A stretch of DNA of 64,000 bases from Parabacteroides distasonis ATCC 8503 (GTDB taxonomy: Bacteria; Bacteroidota; Bacteroidia; Bacteroidales; Tannerellaceae). The notes under the pieces are model-generated. The model saw nothing but the letters and a program-made list of their open reading frames with translations, searched no databases and was not told the DNA's origin. Numbering within the stretch: the stretch's first letter is position 1; the number at the start of each line of letters is the position of its first letter. A program made the position numbers and the translations under genes. Of this stretch, positions 43,825-54,007 are shown one piece after another. Location: positions 1,077,501-1,141,500 of the forward strand of contig NC_009615.1 of NCBI RefSeq assembly GCF_000012845.1. The letters are read 5' to 3'.

Positions 43825-43857
43825 TTGATATTTATAATATAAAAATAAGATATAGTT

Positions 43858-44709
43858 ATGTTGAGAATTGCGGTACAATCGAAAGGCCGTCTGTACGACG
43901 AGACCATGATGTTGCTTGAAGAAGCAGGTATTAAACTAAACAGGGGCAAACGCATCCTGTTATTATCGGCAAAAGGTTTTCCGGTAGAGGTATTATTCCT
44001 TCGTGATGATGATATTCCTCAGTCTGTAGCTAACGGTGTGGCGGATATTGGTATTGTCGGAGAGAACGAGTACGTAGAGAAAGGGCAAGAGGCGAAATTG
44101 ATCAAGCGTCTGGGCTTTAGTAAGTGCCGTCTATCCTTAGCGATCCCCAAAGATGAGGAATATAAGGGGGCTGAGTGGTTTGAGGGAAAAACGATCGCTA
44201 CTTCCTATCCTGCGATCCTACGGTCTTTCTTGGAGGAGAGAGGCGTGAAGGCGGATATTCATGTAATCAGCGGCTCTGTGGAAATCGCCCCGGGCATTGG
44301 TTTGGCGGACGCTATCTTTGATATCGTAAGCTCCGGTAGTACTTTGGTAAGCAATCAATTGAGAGAAGTGGAGGTAGTCCTTCCTTGTGAGGCTTTATTG
44401 ATCGCCAACAATAATCTATCCAAAGAGAAACTGGAGATATTGGATGAGCTTCTATTCCGCTTTGAAGCGATTCAAGTCGCCGAGGGCAAGAAGTACGTGT
44501 TGCTGAACGCTCCGAAAGAAAAGCTGGATGAGATTATCGAGGTGCTTCCCGGTATGAAGAGCCCGACCATCACGCCTTTGGCGAACGATGAATGGGTCTC
44601 TGTTCAATCCGTGATCGCCGAGAAGCATTTCTGGGAAATTATTGGTAAACTAAAATCATTGGGGGCTGAAGGCATCTTAGTGCTTCCGATCGAGAAAATG
44701 ATTGTATAA
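43858..44709 (+). CDS. hisG: ATP phosphoribosyltransferase (long form)
   Basis: The 283-residue enzyme condenses ATP and PRPP, the first and feedback-regulated step of histidine synthesis. It shows the GSVEIAPGIGLADAIFDIVSSGSTL segment (PRPP-binding loop near 140-165) and has the extra C-terminal ACT-like regulatory domain (about 205-283), so it is the long, hexameric, self-contained form that needs no HisZ. The first gene of hisG-hisD-hisC-hisB, behind the His attenuator. Confidence 0.97.
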   Translation: MLRIAVQSKGRLYDETMMLLEEAGIKLNRGKRILLLSAKGFPVEVLFLRDDDIPQSVANGVADIGIVGENEYVEKGQEAKLIKRLGFSKCRLSLAIPKDEEYKGAEWFEGKTIATSYPAILRSFLEERGVKADIHVISGSVEIAPGIGLADAIFDIVSSGSTLVSNQLREVEVVLPCEALLIANNNLSKEKLEILDELLFRFEAIQVAEGKKYVLLNAPKEKLDEIIEVLPGMKSPTITPLANDEWVSVQSVIAEKHFWEIIGKLKSLGAEGILVLPIEKMIV

Positions 44710-44710
44710 T

Positions 44711-45991
44711 ATGGAGATTATAAAATATCCCGGACGTGAGGAATGGAGCTCACTAATCAAACGTCCCGCGTTGGATGTAACCACCTTGTTCGATACGGTC
44801 CGTACGGTATTGGACGAGGTACGTGAGCAGGGTGACATCGCCGTAAAAGCGTATGAGGAAAAGTTTGATAAGGTGCAGCTTTCTTCCCTTCAAGTCTCGG
44901 AAGAGGAGATGCGGGAAGCGGATGCCTTGGTCGCTGAGGACTTGAAACAGGCGATCCGTACGGCAAAGGCGAATATCGAGAAGTTCCATGCCTCGCAGCG
45001 TTTCGAGGGAAAGAAAGTGGAGACTACCCCGGGAGTCACTTGTTGGCAGAAAGCGGTAGCGATTGAGAAAGTCGGTTTATATATTCCGGGCGGAACGGCG
45101 CCTTTGTTTTCCACGGTATTGATGTTGGCAGTGCCCGCACGTATCGCCGGCTGCAAGGAGATCGTATTATGTACGCCACCGAACCGGGAAGGGAAAGTAC
45201 ATCCCGCTATCCTGTTCGCCGCAGAGGTCGCAGGTGTAAGTAAGATATTCAAGGCTGGAGGAATCCAAGCGATAGCGGCGATGGCCTATGGGACGGAATC
45301 GGTCCCCAAGGTGTATAAGATCTTTGGCCCCGGTAATCAATACGTGACGGCGGCAAAGCAATTAGTAAGCCTGAAAGAGGTCGCCATTGATATGCCCGCC
45401 GGACCATCCGAGGTAGAGGTGATCGCGGACGAGACGGCGAATCCCGATTTTATCGCCGCCGATTTCCTCTCGCAAGCCGAACATGGGGTGGATAGCCAAG
45501 CGATCCTCGTAACCTCTTCGGAAACGATCGTGAAACCCGTGGCCCGTGCCATCCAAGAGCAACTCGATCGTTTGCCCCGAAAGGAGATTACCGAGAAATC
45601 ATTAGCGCACAGCCGTATCATCGTATTGAAAGATTCGCGGGAAGTCGTAGACTTCACGAACCAATACGCTCCCGAGCACTTGATTATCCAAACATCGGAT
45701 TACACCGCTATCGCGGAGCGAATCGAGAACGCCGGCAGTGTCTTTATGGGTCCATATACTCCGGAAAGCGCAGGCGATTATGCTTCCGGCACGAATCATA
45801 CCTTGCCGACCAACGGCTATGCCAAGGCATATAGCGGCGTGAACTTGGATAGTTTCATCAAGAAGATCACTTTCCAAGAGATCACTTCCGATGGTATCCG
45901 TGCCTTGGGTAGTACGATCCAAACCATGGCGGCCAACGAGCAGCTGGATGCTCACCGCAACGCAGTAACAATTAGATTGAACACGATATGA
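44711..45991 (+). CDS. hisD: Histidinol dehydrogenase
   Basis: The 426-residue protein begins [12 protein letters not shown], one base after the hisG stop. [47 protein letters not shown] and the late [15 protein letters not shown] segment carry the zinc and substrate ligands. It oxidises histidinol to histidine in two NAD-dependent steps. Its stop overlaps the hisC start by ATGA-like spacing (4 bases). Confidence 0.97.
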   Translation: MEIIKYPGREEWSSLIKRPALDVTTLFDTVRTVLDEVREQGDIAVKAYEEKFDKVQLSSLQVSEEEMREADALVAEDLKQAIRTAKANIEKFHASQRFEGKKVETTPGVTCWQKAVAIEKVGLYIPGGTAPLFSTVLMLAVPARIAGCKEIVLCTPPNREGKVHPAILFAAEVAGVSKIFKAGGIQAIAAMAYGTESVPKVYKIFGPGNQYVTAAKQLVSLKEVAIDMPAGPSEVEVIADETANPDFIAADFLSQAEHGVDSQAILVTSSETIVKPVARAIQEQLDRLPRKEITEKSLAHSRIIVLKDSREVVDFTNQYAPEHLIIQTSDYTAIAERIENAGSVFMGPYTPESAGDYASGTNHTLPTNGYAKAYSGVNLDSFIKKITFQEITSDGIRALGSTIQTMAANEQLDAHRNAVTIRLNTI

Positions 45992-47025
45992 AAGACCTAA
46001 AAGATTTAGTAAGACCGAATGTCTGGAATTTGAAACCGTATTCATCCGCACGTGATGAGTTTCATGGGGATGCCTCCGTTTTTCTGGACGCGAATGAGAA
46101 TCCGTGGAATATGCCGTATAACCGTTATCCCGATCCCTTGCAGTGGAAATTGAAGGATCGTCTGGCCGTGTTGAAAGGCGTGGACCGTAGCTCGATCTTC
46201 TTGGGCAATGGCAGTGACGAGGCCATCGATCTGGTGATCCGTGCTTTTTGCGAGCCGGGGTTGGATAGTGTAGTGACGATCTCGCCGTCGTATGGCATGT
46301 ATGAGGTGGCAGCGAATGTAAATAACGTGGAATGCCGTAAGGTTTCTTTGGACGAAAACTTTGATTTGGATGCGGAAGCCGTATTGGAATCGGCGGACGA
46401 GTGGACAAAAGTGATCTTCCTATGTTCTCCGAATAACCCTAGTGGCAACAGTCTGGATCGTGGCTCGATCTATAAGATCTTGAAGAATTATGAAGGAATC
46501 GTGGTGATCGATGAGGCTTATATCGACTTCTCCGCTTATCCCTCTTTCTTGAAGGAATTATCCGGGTTCCCGAATCTGATCGTTCTTCAAACCTTGTCGA
46601 AAGCGTGGGGAGCGGCGGGTATTCGTTTGGGTATGGCATTCGCCTCTCCGGAGATTATCGGTGTCTTGAATAAGATCAAATATCCGTATAACGTCAACCA
46701 GCTTACACAGGAGAAAGCTTTGGAGCTCTTGAACGACGAGGCGACCATGAAGCACCAAGTGAACGAGATCCTCACGGAGCGTAACCGGCTGGAGAAGATC
46801 CTGTCCGAGCCTCCTTTCTCCTATCAAGTATATCCTTCGGACGCTAATTTCTTGTTGGTGAATGTCGCCAAGGCGGATGCCATGTATAATGGGCTCGTGA
46901 AGAAAGGGATCGTAGTGCGTAACCGTAGTAACGTGCAGAAATGCCGGGGTTGCCTTCGTATTACGATCGGTACGCCGAAAGAGAATGATAGCTTATTGAA
47001 CGCGATGAAAAACATGAAATTATGA
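45988..47025 (+). CDS. hisC: Histidinol-phosphate aminotransferase
   Basis: The 345-residue class II PLP aminotransferase has NENPW near the start, [18 protein letters not shown], and the PLP lysine in [16 protein letters not shown] (near K205). It converts imidazole acetol phosphate to histidinol phosphate using glutamate. Four-base overlaps with hisD and hisB show tight operon packing. Confidence 0.96.
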   Translation: MKDLKDLVRPNVWNLKPYSSARDEFHGDASVFLDANENPWNMPYNRYPDPLQWKLKDRLAVLKGVDRSSIFLGNGSDEAIDLVIRAFCEPGLDSVVTISPSYGMYEVAANVNNVECRKVSLDENFDLDAEAVLESADEWTKVIFLCSPNNPSGNSLDRGSIYKILKNYEGIVVIDEAYIDFSAYPSFLKELSGFPNLIVLQTLSKAWGAAGIRLGMAFASPEIIGVLNKIKYPYNVNQLTQEKALELLNDEATMKHQVNEILTERNRLEKILSEPPFSYQVYPSDANFLLVNVAKADAMYNGLVKKGIVVRNRSNVQKCRGCLRITIGTPKENDSLLNAMKNMKL

Positions 47026-48158
47026 GCACGAGGAAAAGAGCGTTGTTTATCGACCGGGACGGCACGCTTGTAAAAGAGCCGCCCGTAGATTATCAATTGG
47101 ATAGCTTGGAGAAACTAGAGTTTGTCCCGAAGGTGATGCGTAACCTCTATTTCATTCGCGAGCGGTTGGATTTCGAGTTCGTGATGGTCTCCAACCAAGA
47201 CGGGCTGGGAACGCCCTCTTTCCCGGAGGAGACTTTCTGGCCTGCCCATAACTTGATGCTAAAGACGCTGGAAGGCGAGGGGATCGTGTTCGACGATATC
47301 TTGATCGATCCTTCCTTTCCCGAGGATAATTCCCCGAATCGTAAGCCTCGTACGGGAATGCTCACGAAATATATGACCGGTGAATACGATCTGGAGAATA
47401 GTTTCGTGATCGGGGACCGCCTTACGGATATGGAGTTGGCCCATAATCTGGGCGCTAAAGGTATCTGGTTGCGCCCGGAGGAGGGAGCGGAGAGTGAGTT
47501 GGCGGCTTACGCTACCTCATTGTCTCCCGCCTATATCACGGATGATTGGGATAAGATCACCGAGTATCTGTTTGCCGGCGAGCGTCGTGCGGTCGTACGG
47601 CGTGCCACGAAGGAGACGGACATCTATGTGGACTGGAATCTGGATGGAACCGGAAAGACATCGATCTCTACCGGGCTTGGTTTCTTCGATCATATGTTGG
47701 ATCAGATCGGTAAGCATTCCGGTACGGATCTGACGGTACGGGTAAAAGGCGACCTGGAGGTCGACGAGCATCATACGATAGAGGATACGGCGATTGCCCT
47801 TGGCGAGGCGATGCTGAAAGCGCTGGGTGATAAGCGAGGGATCGAGCGTTATGGCTATTGCCTTCCGATGGACGATTGCTTGTGTAGTGTGGCGCTGGAT
47901 TTCGGTGGCCGTCCTTGGTTGGTTTGGGACGCTGAGTTCCACCGTGAGAAAGTGGGAGATATGCCTACGGAGATGTTCCTCCATTTCTTCAAGAGCTTGA
48001 GCGACGCTGCCCGCATGAATTTGAATATCCGTGCCGAGGGTACGAACGAGCATCATAAGATAGAAGGTATCTTCAAGGCTTTGGCCCGCTCGATCAAGAT
48101 GGCGATCCGACGAGATATTTATCGGTTTGAGCTACCGAGTACGAAAGGGCTCTTGTAA
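47022..48158 (+). CDS. hisB: Bifunctional histidinol-phosphatase / IGP dehydratase
   Basis: The 378-residue protein has an N-terminal HAD phosphatase (FIDRDGTL near residue 9, and [13 protein letters not shown]) and a C-terminal imidazoleglycerol-phosphate dehydratase ([51 protein letters not shown]), which supply the two Mn-binding HHxxE-type motifs. The fusion is as in E. coli and Bacteroidales. It is the last gene of this cluster; hisH, hisA, hisF and hisI are not in the window. Confidence 0.96.
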   Translation: MSTRKRALFIDRDGTLVKEPPVDYQLDSLEKLEFVPKVMRNLYFIRERLDFEFVMVSNQDGLGTPSFPEETFWPAHNLMLKTLEGEGIVFDDILIDPSFPEDNSPNRKPRTGMLTKYMTGEYDLENSFVIGDRLTDMELAHNLGAKGIWLRPEEGAESELAAYATSLSPAYITDDWDKITEYLFAGERRAVVRRATKETDIYVDWNLDGTGKTSISTGLGFFDHMLDQIGKHSGTDLTVRVKGDLEVDEHHTIEDTAIALGEAMLKALGDKRGIERYGYCLPMDDCLCSVALDFGGRPWLVWDAEFHREKVGDMPTEMFLHFFKSLSDAARMNLNIRAEGTNEHHKIEGIFKALARSIKMAIRRDIYRFELPSTKGLL

Positions 48159-48167
48159 TCTGTAAAA

Positions 48168-48207
48168 AACACTACTGTATTTGTGCACGAATACAGTAGT
48201 GTTTTAG
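48168..48207 (+). terminator. Perfect 14-bp inverted repeat after hisB
   Basis: AACACTACTGTATT (48168-48181) and AATACAGTAGTGTT (48190-48203) are perfect reverse complements around an 8-base loop, then TTAG follows. It is built from the first two units of the 22-bp array and sits 10 bases after the hisB stop, so it probably ends his transcription. Confidence 0.65.
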
Positions 48208-48256
48208 TCTGAATACTATTGTGTTTATCCACAAACACTATAGTGTTTTCGACTCA
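48169..48256. repeat. Four-copy palindromic array at 22-bp period, second locus
   Basis: Motif A(C/T)AC(T/A)..TAGTGTTT starts at 48169, 48191, 48213 and 48235, exactly 22 bp apart. The last copy is a perfect palindrome, ACACTATAGTGT. It is the same motif and period as the array at 12285. It lies between the convergent hisB and cysK genes. Confidence 0.85.
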
Positions 48257-48288
48257 GATTCTATGACATCAGATAAACCGATAAAAGC

Positions 48289-49236
48289 CTATAGAGGATA
48301 TTCCTCGAAAGCATATAGAACCGTGGAGAGATACCTTTCTCCTGTGTCCGGAAGCAACGCCACGATCGTTTTTCCCTCATTCTCCGGAAGTTTAGCTAGT
48401 TCCACGGCGGCGTATACAGCGGCGCCGGAAGATATTCCTACCAGCAACCCTTCCTTCCCGGCCAGTTCGCGGCTGGTACGGATAGCGTCATCGTTCGTTA
48501 CTTGCAGGATATTGTCAACTACCTCCCCGTTGTAGGTCTTGGGGATAAAGCCAGCTCCGATGCCCTGTATCTTGTGCGGGCCGGGCTTGCCTCCGGAAAG
48601 TACCGGTGAATCGCTAGGCTCTACCGCTACGATTTGTACGTTCGGGTTGTGAGCTTTCAATCCGGCACCGACACCGCTGACCGTGCCTCCGGTTCCTACG
48701 CCGGCTACAAACAGGTCTACTTTACCATCCGTATCACGCCAGATCTCCTCGGCGGTCGTGCGGATATGCATGGCCGGGTTGGCGGGATTCTCGAATTGTT
48801 GTAGGATGATGGAACCGGGAGTCGCATCACGCAGTTCCTCCGCTTTGGCGATGGCTCCTTTCATGCCTTCTGCCCCGGGGGTGAGGACGAGCCGGGCACC
48901 TAACGCTTTCAATAAGTTACGACGCTCGGCACTCATGGTATCCGGCATGGTCAGGATTAATTTGTAGCCTTTCGAGGCGGAGACAAAAGCGAGTCCGACT
49001 CCGGTATTACCGCTGGTCGGTTCGATAATGGTAGCGCCGGGTCTCAACAAGCCTTTAGCCTCGGCGTCCTCGATCATCGCCAAGGCGATGCGGTCTTTTA
49101 CGCTACCAGCCGGGTTGAAATATTCCAGCTTGCCGATTACTTGGGCTTTAAGGCCCTTGCTCGCGTTGAAATTAGAGAACTCCAACAGGGGAGTGTTGCC
49201 GACAAGGTCGGTCAGTTGTCTTGCTATTCTTGCCAT
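48289..49236 (-). CDS. cysK: Cysteine synthase (O-acetylserine sulfhydrylase)
   Basis: The 315-residue PLP enzyme starts [20 protein letters not shown], with the PLP lysine in [12 protein letters not shown] (near K44), substrate loop [13 protein letters not shown], and [14 protein letters not shown] for phosphate binding. It joins O-acetylserine and sulfide to make cysteine. A TTG two codons upstream is not needed. It has its own minus-strand promoter and follows the efflux operon on the same strand. Confidence 0.96.
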   Translation of the reverse strand: MARIARQLTDLVGNTPLLEFSNFNASKGLKAQVIGKLEYFNPAGSVKDRIALAMIEDAEAKGLLRPGATIIEPTSGNTGVGLAFVSASKGYKLILTMPDTMSAERRNLLKALGARLVLTPGAEGMKGAIAKAEELRDATPGSIILQQFENPANPAMHIRTTAEEIWRDTDGKVDLFVAGVGTGGTVSGVGAGLKAHNPNVQIVAVEPSDSPVLSGGKPGPHKIQGIGAGFIPKTYNGEVVDNILQVTNDDAIRTSRELAGKEGLLVGISSGAAVYAAVELAKLPENEGKTIVALLPDTGERYLSTVLYAFEEYPL

Positions 49237-49280
49237 ATACAAATGAATTTTGTTGTTTCTGGATTCTTTTATTTATATGA

Positions 49281-49288
49281 CAAAGATA
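49281..49288 (-). promoter_or_regulatory. Putative -7 box of cysK
   Basis: On the minus strand the sequence reads TATCTTTG, exact consensus, about 44 bases before the start codon. Confidence 0.6.
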
Positions 49289-49334
49289 GTGGATGGATTG
49301 TTTACGGCATATACCATAAACCGGGTATTTTTTT

Positions 49335-49367
49335 ACCTCCTTCTATGCGTCACGCACAAAAGGAGGT
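49335..49367. promoter_or_regulatory. Nested hairpin upstream of cysK
   Basis: ACCTCCTT (49335-49342) pairs with AAGGAGGT (49360-49367), with TGCG/CGCA nested inside. It lies between the end of the efflux operon and the cysK promoter. No T-run follows on the minus strand, so it may be a weak terminator or simply processed. Nothing else is clear in this stretch. Confidence 0.45.
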
Positions 49368-49405
49368 TACAATCATAATTATATACAAGTCTGAAAGGAC
49401 TCTCT

Positions 49406-50770
49406 TTAATGTCTGCCTCCTCCTAAGGCTTGGTAGAGGTTTACGGTGGCTTGAAGCTCGTCAAAACGATCCGTTACTTGGGAGAGCTGGGCGCTGAGCA
49501 GGGTTTGCTGTGCCGTGAGCACTTCCAAATAAGTAGTGTTTCCATGCGTCATCAGCAATTGGGTGCTACGCACGGCATCTTCAAGCGATTCGATTTGGTG
49601 TGTACGCAAGTCGATCTTTCCCTTTGCGGTCTGGGCTTGGGTAAGTGCGTCGTTCACCTCTTTTCCGGCGTTGAGCACGGTTTGTTGGAAAGTGAGCTTG
49701 GCCTCCTCTTGCTGCGCTTTCGCTATTTTCAATTGGGCGATATTCGCTCCTTTGTTAAATAGCGGTTGCGTGAGGGAGCCGACCGCCGATAGTAATAGTT
49801 TACCCGGATTTACGATGTAACTGCCTGCGCTGTTTGTCCACCCTGCGCTGCCGCTAAGACGTAGCGAGGGATAAAAATTGGAGCGTGCGGAGGCTGTCCC
49901 GTAGAACGCTTGCGCCAATGCGTACTCGGCGCTACGTACATCCGGACGGTTCGATAGCAGCTGCACCGGGATGCCGATCGCCAGATCCGGGGTCAAGGAC
50001 TGCTCTTCCAATCTTCCTCGCTCGATATCTTGAGGTGTTTCTCCTAATAAGACGGCAAGCGTATTCTCGGTCTCCCGGATGGTCTGTTCCAGATCCTTAA
50101 CAGAGGTCTCGATGGAGTAGCAAGTAGCCTCGGTTTGCGATACGGCCGCCTCGGTAGTCATGCCGGCTGCCATTAACGCTTGGGTGGCACGAAGGCTCTC
50201 TTGCCATCTCACGGCGGTTTCCGTCGTGATCTCGTATTGCCGATCCAGCATCAATAGGGTATAATATAAATTGGCGATGTTGGCGATCAGTTGTGTTTGT
50301 ACGGCTTGGCTATACGCTTGGCTTTGCGACAAGGCGGCTTTCGCTTGGCGTTTGGCGTTTGTCAGCCGGCCGAAGATATCGATCTCCCAACTGGCCGATA
50401 CCGGGACGTTGTATGTCCACGACGCTTTTGCCTTATTGAAACTACTTGTCGTGCCCTGCGGATCTAGGGAGAGCGACGGGAGGTAGGAGAGGCGGGAGGT
50501 CATTAACGCCGCCTCGGCTTCTTGCACCTTTAGATGGGCAATCCGCAGATCTGTATTATTGGCTAATCCCCGTTCGATCAAGGATTGCAAGGCCGGATCG
50601 GTGAATAGGTCCCGCCAACTGATATTCCCGATGGAGAAGGTATCTGCCGGGGCTATCTCCTCCCGATATAGATTCTCCGGGAGGGTGGCGACAGGCTCGT
50701 ATTTCTTGTAAATGCCGCAGCTATTCAACGCTAGCGTCGCTACGGCAAAGAGTATGATGTTATTCTTCAT
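49406..50770 (-). CDS. RND efflux outer-membrane factor lipoprotein (NodT/OprM family)
   Basis: The 454-residue protein starts MKNNIILFAVATL and has a lipobox (LNSC), then the outer-membrane efflux protein repeats: two halves with long coiled-coil helices (LAHLKVQEAEAALMTSRLSYLPSLSL and LKIAKAQQEEAKLTFQQTVLNAGKEV) and beta strands. It forms a trimeric channel across the outer membrane and connects to the periplasmic adaptor encoded in the same operon. It is third in the minus-strand operon, 28 bases after the pump gene. Confidence 0.93.
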   Translation of the reverse strand: MKNNIILFAVATLALNSCGIYKKYEPVATLPENLYREEIAPADTFSIGNISWRDLFTDPALQSLIERGLANNTDLRIAHLKVQEAEAALMTSRLSYLPSLSLDPQGTTSSFNKAKASWTYNVPVSASWEIDIFGRLTNAKRQAKAALSQSQAYSQAVQTQLIANIANLYYTLLMLDRQYEITTETAVRWQESLRATQALMAAGMTTEAAVSQTEATCYSIETSVKDLEQTIRETENTLAVLLGETPQDIERGRLEEQSLTPDLAIGIPVQLLSNRPDVRSAEYALAQAFYGTASARSNFYPSLRLSGSAGWTNSAGSYIVNPGKLLLSAVGSLTQPLFNKGANIAQLKIAKAQQEEAKLTFQQTVLNAGKEVNDALTQAQTAKGKIDLRTHQIESLEDAVRSTQLLMTHGNTTYLEVLTAQQTLLSAQLSQVTDRFDELQATVNLYQALGGGRH

Positions 50771-50798
50771 ATACATTATATATATACAACTGGATAGA

Positions 50799-53700
50799 TT
50801 ATTTCTTGCTATCTAAATATTCTTTTCTTTCTTCGGCGGCCTCTTTTACCTCTTCTTGCACCTGCCAATCAAGGGAACGCTCGAATTGGATCGGGCGTAG
50901 TTTCTCTTGCAGGTATTGGAACGTGATGAATAAGCAAGGCACGATAAATAACAAAGCCAATGTACCGATCAACATACCGCCAACGGCACCGGTTCCCAAC
51001 GAGCGGTTTCCATTAGCGCCTACGCCGTTGGAAACGATCAATGGCAGCAAACCGAATATCATCGTAAGAGCGGTCATCAAGATCGGGCGCAGACGAACCT
51101 TCGCTGCGCTAAGAGCGGCCGAGGTCAGGCTCATGCCGGACAAGCGGCGCTGGGTAGCGTACTCCGTCAATAAGATGGCGGTCTTCGCCAACAACCCGAT
51201 CAACATGATCAGACCGGTTTGCAGATAAATGTTATTCTCCAATCCCATGAACTTGGCGAACAAGAAACTACCCATCAAACCCATCGGCACGGAAAGAATC
51301 ACGGCGAAAGGAACAAGGAAACTCTCGTACAAGGCACTTAGGATCAAATAAATCATCAAGATACAGATACCGAAGATGATAATGGTCGTATTACTCTGCT
51401 GGTTCTCCTCACGGGTGATACTACCGAAGTCATACCCGTATCCTTTCGGGAGTGAGGTGGCCGCTGTCTCTTTTACCGCCTTGATAGCATCCCCGGAGCT
51501 ATATCCATTGGCCGGTACGGCATTGACGGCGATCGAATTATACATATTGAAACGAGCTAAAGACTCAGCCCCATAGACTTTGGTCAATGTGATAAACTGA
51601 CTAAGCGGTGCCATCTCGCCGTTCGACATGCGTACGAACGTATTATTCAAGGAGGCCTCATCCAGACGATATTTAGGATCAGACTGTATCATCACCTTAT
51701 ACACCTTCGAGAAACGGTTGATATTCGACACATATTGCCCTCCGTAATAACCGGAAAGGGTTGATAGAACAGCATCCGGAGTGATTCCGGCCCGTTTGCA
51801 TTTCGCCGCGTCCACATCCATGCGCCATTGCGGGTACTTGATATCGAAGGTAGAGTAAGCCGTAGCGATCTCGGGCCGTTCACGCAAGGCCGCGAGATAT
51901 TGCTGGGTCGTGTTAAAGAAGGTCGTTAAGTCTCCACCGGCCTTGTCTTGCGTATGCATTTCCAATGCGTTACCCATACCATATCCGGGGATCATGGCCG
52001 GGGCGATGGCGAAAATCGTAGCGTCCTTGATATCTGCCGTACGGCCATATACCTGTCCGATCACGGCTTGTACGTTATCTTCCTTGTCCGGGCGCTCATC
52101 CCAATGTTTTAGTTTCAAGATGAACATACCGAAAGAGCTACCTTGTCCGGCCAGCAAACCATAACCGGAAACCTTGGAATAAGATTGAAGCTGTGGAATC
52201 TGGTTGATCCGTTGCTCGATATTCGTCATGATCTTGTTAGTCGTAGCCAAGGAGCTTCCGGAGGCCGTACTTACGTTGACAAAGACCGTACCTTGATCCT
52301 CATCGGGCACCAAGCTGGATTTTGTCGTGTTCATCAAGACGATAAGTAATACGATGGAGCATGCCAATAAAGACCAAGCCAGCCATTTCCGCTTGATAAA
52401 GAACAATACCCCGTGCTTATATTTCTTGATGACCGAATCGAATGCGGCGTTGAACGCCTTACGGAAACGTGCGGCGAAGTTATTCTTTTGGGTACCGTCC
52501 TCGTTGATGTAAGGCTTCAATAAGATAGCGCAAAGTGCCGGACTTAACGTTAATGCGTTAACGGTAGAGATACCTACGGCCGCTGCCATCGTCAAGCCGA
52601 ACTGCGTATAGAACGTACCGGATGTACCGCTCATGAAGGATACCGGAATAAACACGCCCATAAATACCAATGAAGTAGAGACGATGGCGGATGTCAATCC
52701 TTTCATCGCGTCCATACTAGCCATATAAGAGGACTTATATCCAACGTCGAACCGAGCTTGGACTGCCTCTACAACAACGATCGCATCATCCACCACCGTA
52801 CCGATCACCAATACCAAAGCGAATAAAGTGATCAAGTTGATGCTAAATCCGGCGACCGTCATAAAGGCGAACGTACCGATCAAGGAAACTACGATCGCTA
52901 CCAACGGAATCAGCGTAGAACGGATATCCTGCAAGAAGACATATACCACAAGGATAACGAGGATAATGGCCTCTATCAAGGTTTTTACAACCTCATGGAT
53001 CGAGGCGTACAAGAAATCATTCGTACTCATCAATTTTACGACCTCGATACCTTTCGGGAAGTCTTTCGAGGCTTCCTCAAGAAAAGCGTCGATCTTATTA
53101 TTCACCTCCGTGGCATTCGATCCGGCTGTCTGGAAAACCATACAGGAGATACCCGGCTTACCGTTTGTTTGTCCGATATAGGCATAACTCTCCTTTCCTA
53201 ACTCAATGTCTGCTATCTCTTTTAGCTTCAATACCTCTCCATCCTCGGTGGAGCGGATCACGATATCGCCGAATTCCTCCGGAGTAAGCAGGCGTCCGCT
53301 ATATTTCATGGTGTACTGATACGTCTCGTCCGAGTTCTCGCCTAAAGAACCCGTGGCGGACTCAATATTTTGCTCGGCCAACACGGAGGTCACGTCCGAG
53401 GGGATCAATTTGTATTGGGCCATAACGTCGGGCTTCATCCAGATACGCATACTGTAATCGCCACCCATAACCATCAACTCGCCGACTCCGGAGATACGGA
53501 GTATCTCTGGTTTTAGGTTGATGCTGATGTAATTACTGAGGAAGTTCTCGTCATAAGAACCGTCCGGGCTATAGAGCGAGAAGATCTGTAACATACTGGT
53601 CTGGCGCTTGGAAGTCGTGACACCCACTTGGGTAACCTCGGCCGGCAATTGCCCGGTCGCTTTCGATACACGGTTCTGTACGTTTACGGCGGCCATGTCC

Positions 53701-54002
53701 GGATCGGTTCCTTGTTGGAAATAGATCGTGATCGTGGCGGTACCGGAGTTGGTAGCCGTGGAGGTCATGTAGGTCATATCTTCCACGCCGTTGATCGCCT
53801 CTTCCAAAGGGGCTACGACACTCTTCTGCATGGTCTCGGCATTCGCCCCGAAGTAAGTCGTACTGACCATAACGGTAGGAGGGGCGATATCCGGATATTG
53901 TTCTACGGGCAAGGTGAAAAGCCCGATGATACCCGCAACCATAATCGTGATGGAAATTACGGCGGACAGTACGGGGCGTTCTATAAATGTGCTAACTTTC
54001 AT
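50799..54002 (-). CDS. RND multidrug efflux pump, HAE1 family
   Basis: The 1067-residue inner-membrane transporter has the RND repeat: TM1 SAVISITIMVAGIIGLFTLPVEQYP, then a large periplasmic loop, and the proton-relay helix VLVIGTVVDDAIVVVEAV with adjacent Asp-Asp, equivalent to the AcrB pair. The second half repeats with GLMGSFLFAKFMGLENNIYLQTGLIMLIGLLAKTAILL. The length matches AcrB. It exports drugs or bile salts by proton antiport; actual substrates unknown. It is second in the operon, 5 bases after the adaptor gene. Confidence 0.96.
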   Translation of the reverse strand: MKVSTFIERPVLSAVISITIMVAGIIGLFTLPVEQYPDIAPPTVMVSTTYFGANAETMQKSVVAPLEEAINGVEDMTYMTSTATNSGTATITIYFQQGTDPDMAAVNVQNRVSKATGQLPAEVTQVGVTTSKRQTSMLQIFSLYSPDGSYDENFLSNYISINLKPEILRISGVGELMVMGGDYSMRIWMKPDVMAQYKLIPSDVTSVLAEQNIESATGSLGENSDETYQYTMKYSGRLLTPEEFGDIVIRSTEDGEVLKLKEIADIELGKESYAYIGQTNGKPGISCMVFQTAGSNATEVNNKIDAFLEEASKDFPKGIEVVKLMSTNDFLYASIHEVVKTLIEAIILVILVVYVFLQDIRSTLIPLVAIVVSLIGTFAFMTVAGFSINLITLFALVLVIGTVVDDAIVVVEAVQARFDVGYKSSYMASMDAMKGLTSAIVSTSLVFMGVFIPVSFMSGTSGTFYTQFGLTMAAAVGISTVNALTLSPALCAILLKPYINEDGTQKNNFAARFRKAFNAAFDSVIKKYKHGVLFFIKRKWLAWSLLACSIVLLIVLMNTTKSSLVPDEDQGTVFVNVSTASGSSLATTNKIMTNIEQRINQIPQLQSYSKVSGYGLLAGQGSSFGMFILKLKHWDERPDKEDNVQAVIGQVYGRTADIKDATIFAIAPAMIPGYGMGNALEMHTQDKAGGDLTTFFNTTQQYLAALRERPEIATAYSTFDIKYPQWRMDVDAAKCKRAGITPDAVLSTLSGYYGGQYVSNINRFSKVYKVMIQSDPKYRLDEASLNNTFVRMSNGEMAPLSQFITLTKVYGAESLARFNMYNSIAVNAVPANGYSSGDAIKAVKETAATSLPKGYGYDFGSITREENQQSNTTIIIFGICILMIYLILSALYESFLVPFAVILSVPMGLMGSFLFAKFMGLENNIYLQTGLIMLIGLLAKTAILLTEYATQRRLSGMSLTSAALSAAKVRLRPILMTALTMIFGLLPLIVSNGVGANGNRSLGTGAVGGMLIGTLALLFIVPCLFITFQYLQEKLRPIQFERSLDWQVQEEVKEAAEERKEYLDSKK

Positions 54003-54007
54003 TGTTC

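Larger units (their letters stand above)
43394..43857. other. TA remnant and his attenuator region
   Basis: Between the M1 peptidase and hisG lie the chimeric TA remnant, the his promoter, the leader peptide and the attenuator hairpin. No other gene is supported. Confidence 0.75.

Noticed and set aside
43683..43857. his leader considered as a T-box riboswitch
   Set aside because: There is no T-box stem I or UGGN motif in sight, while a short His-codon frame and terminator explain the region better.
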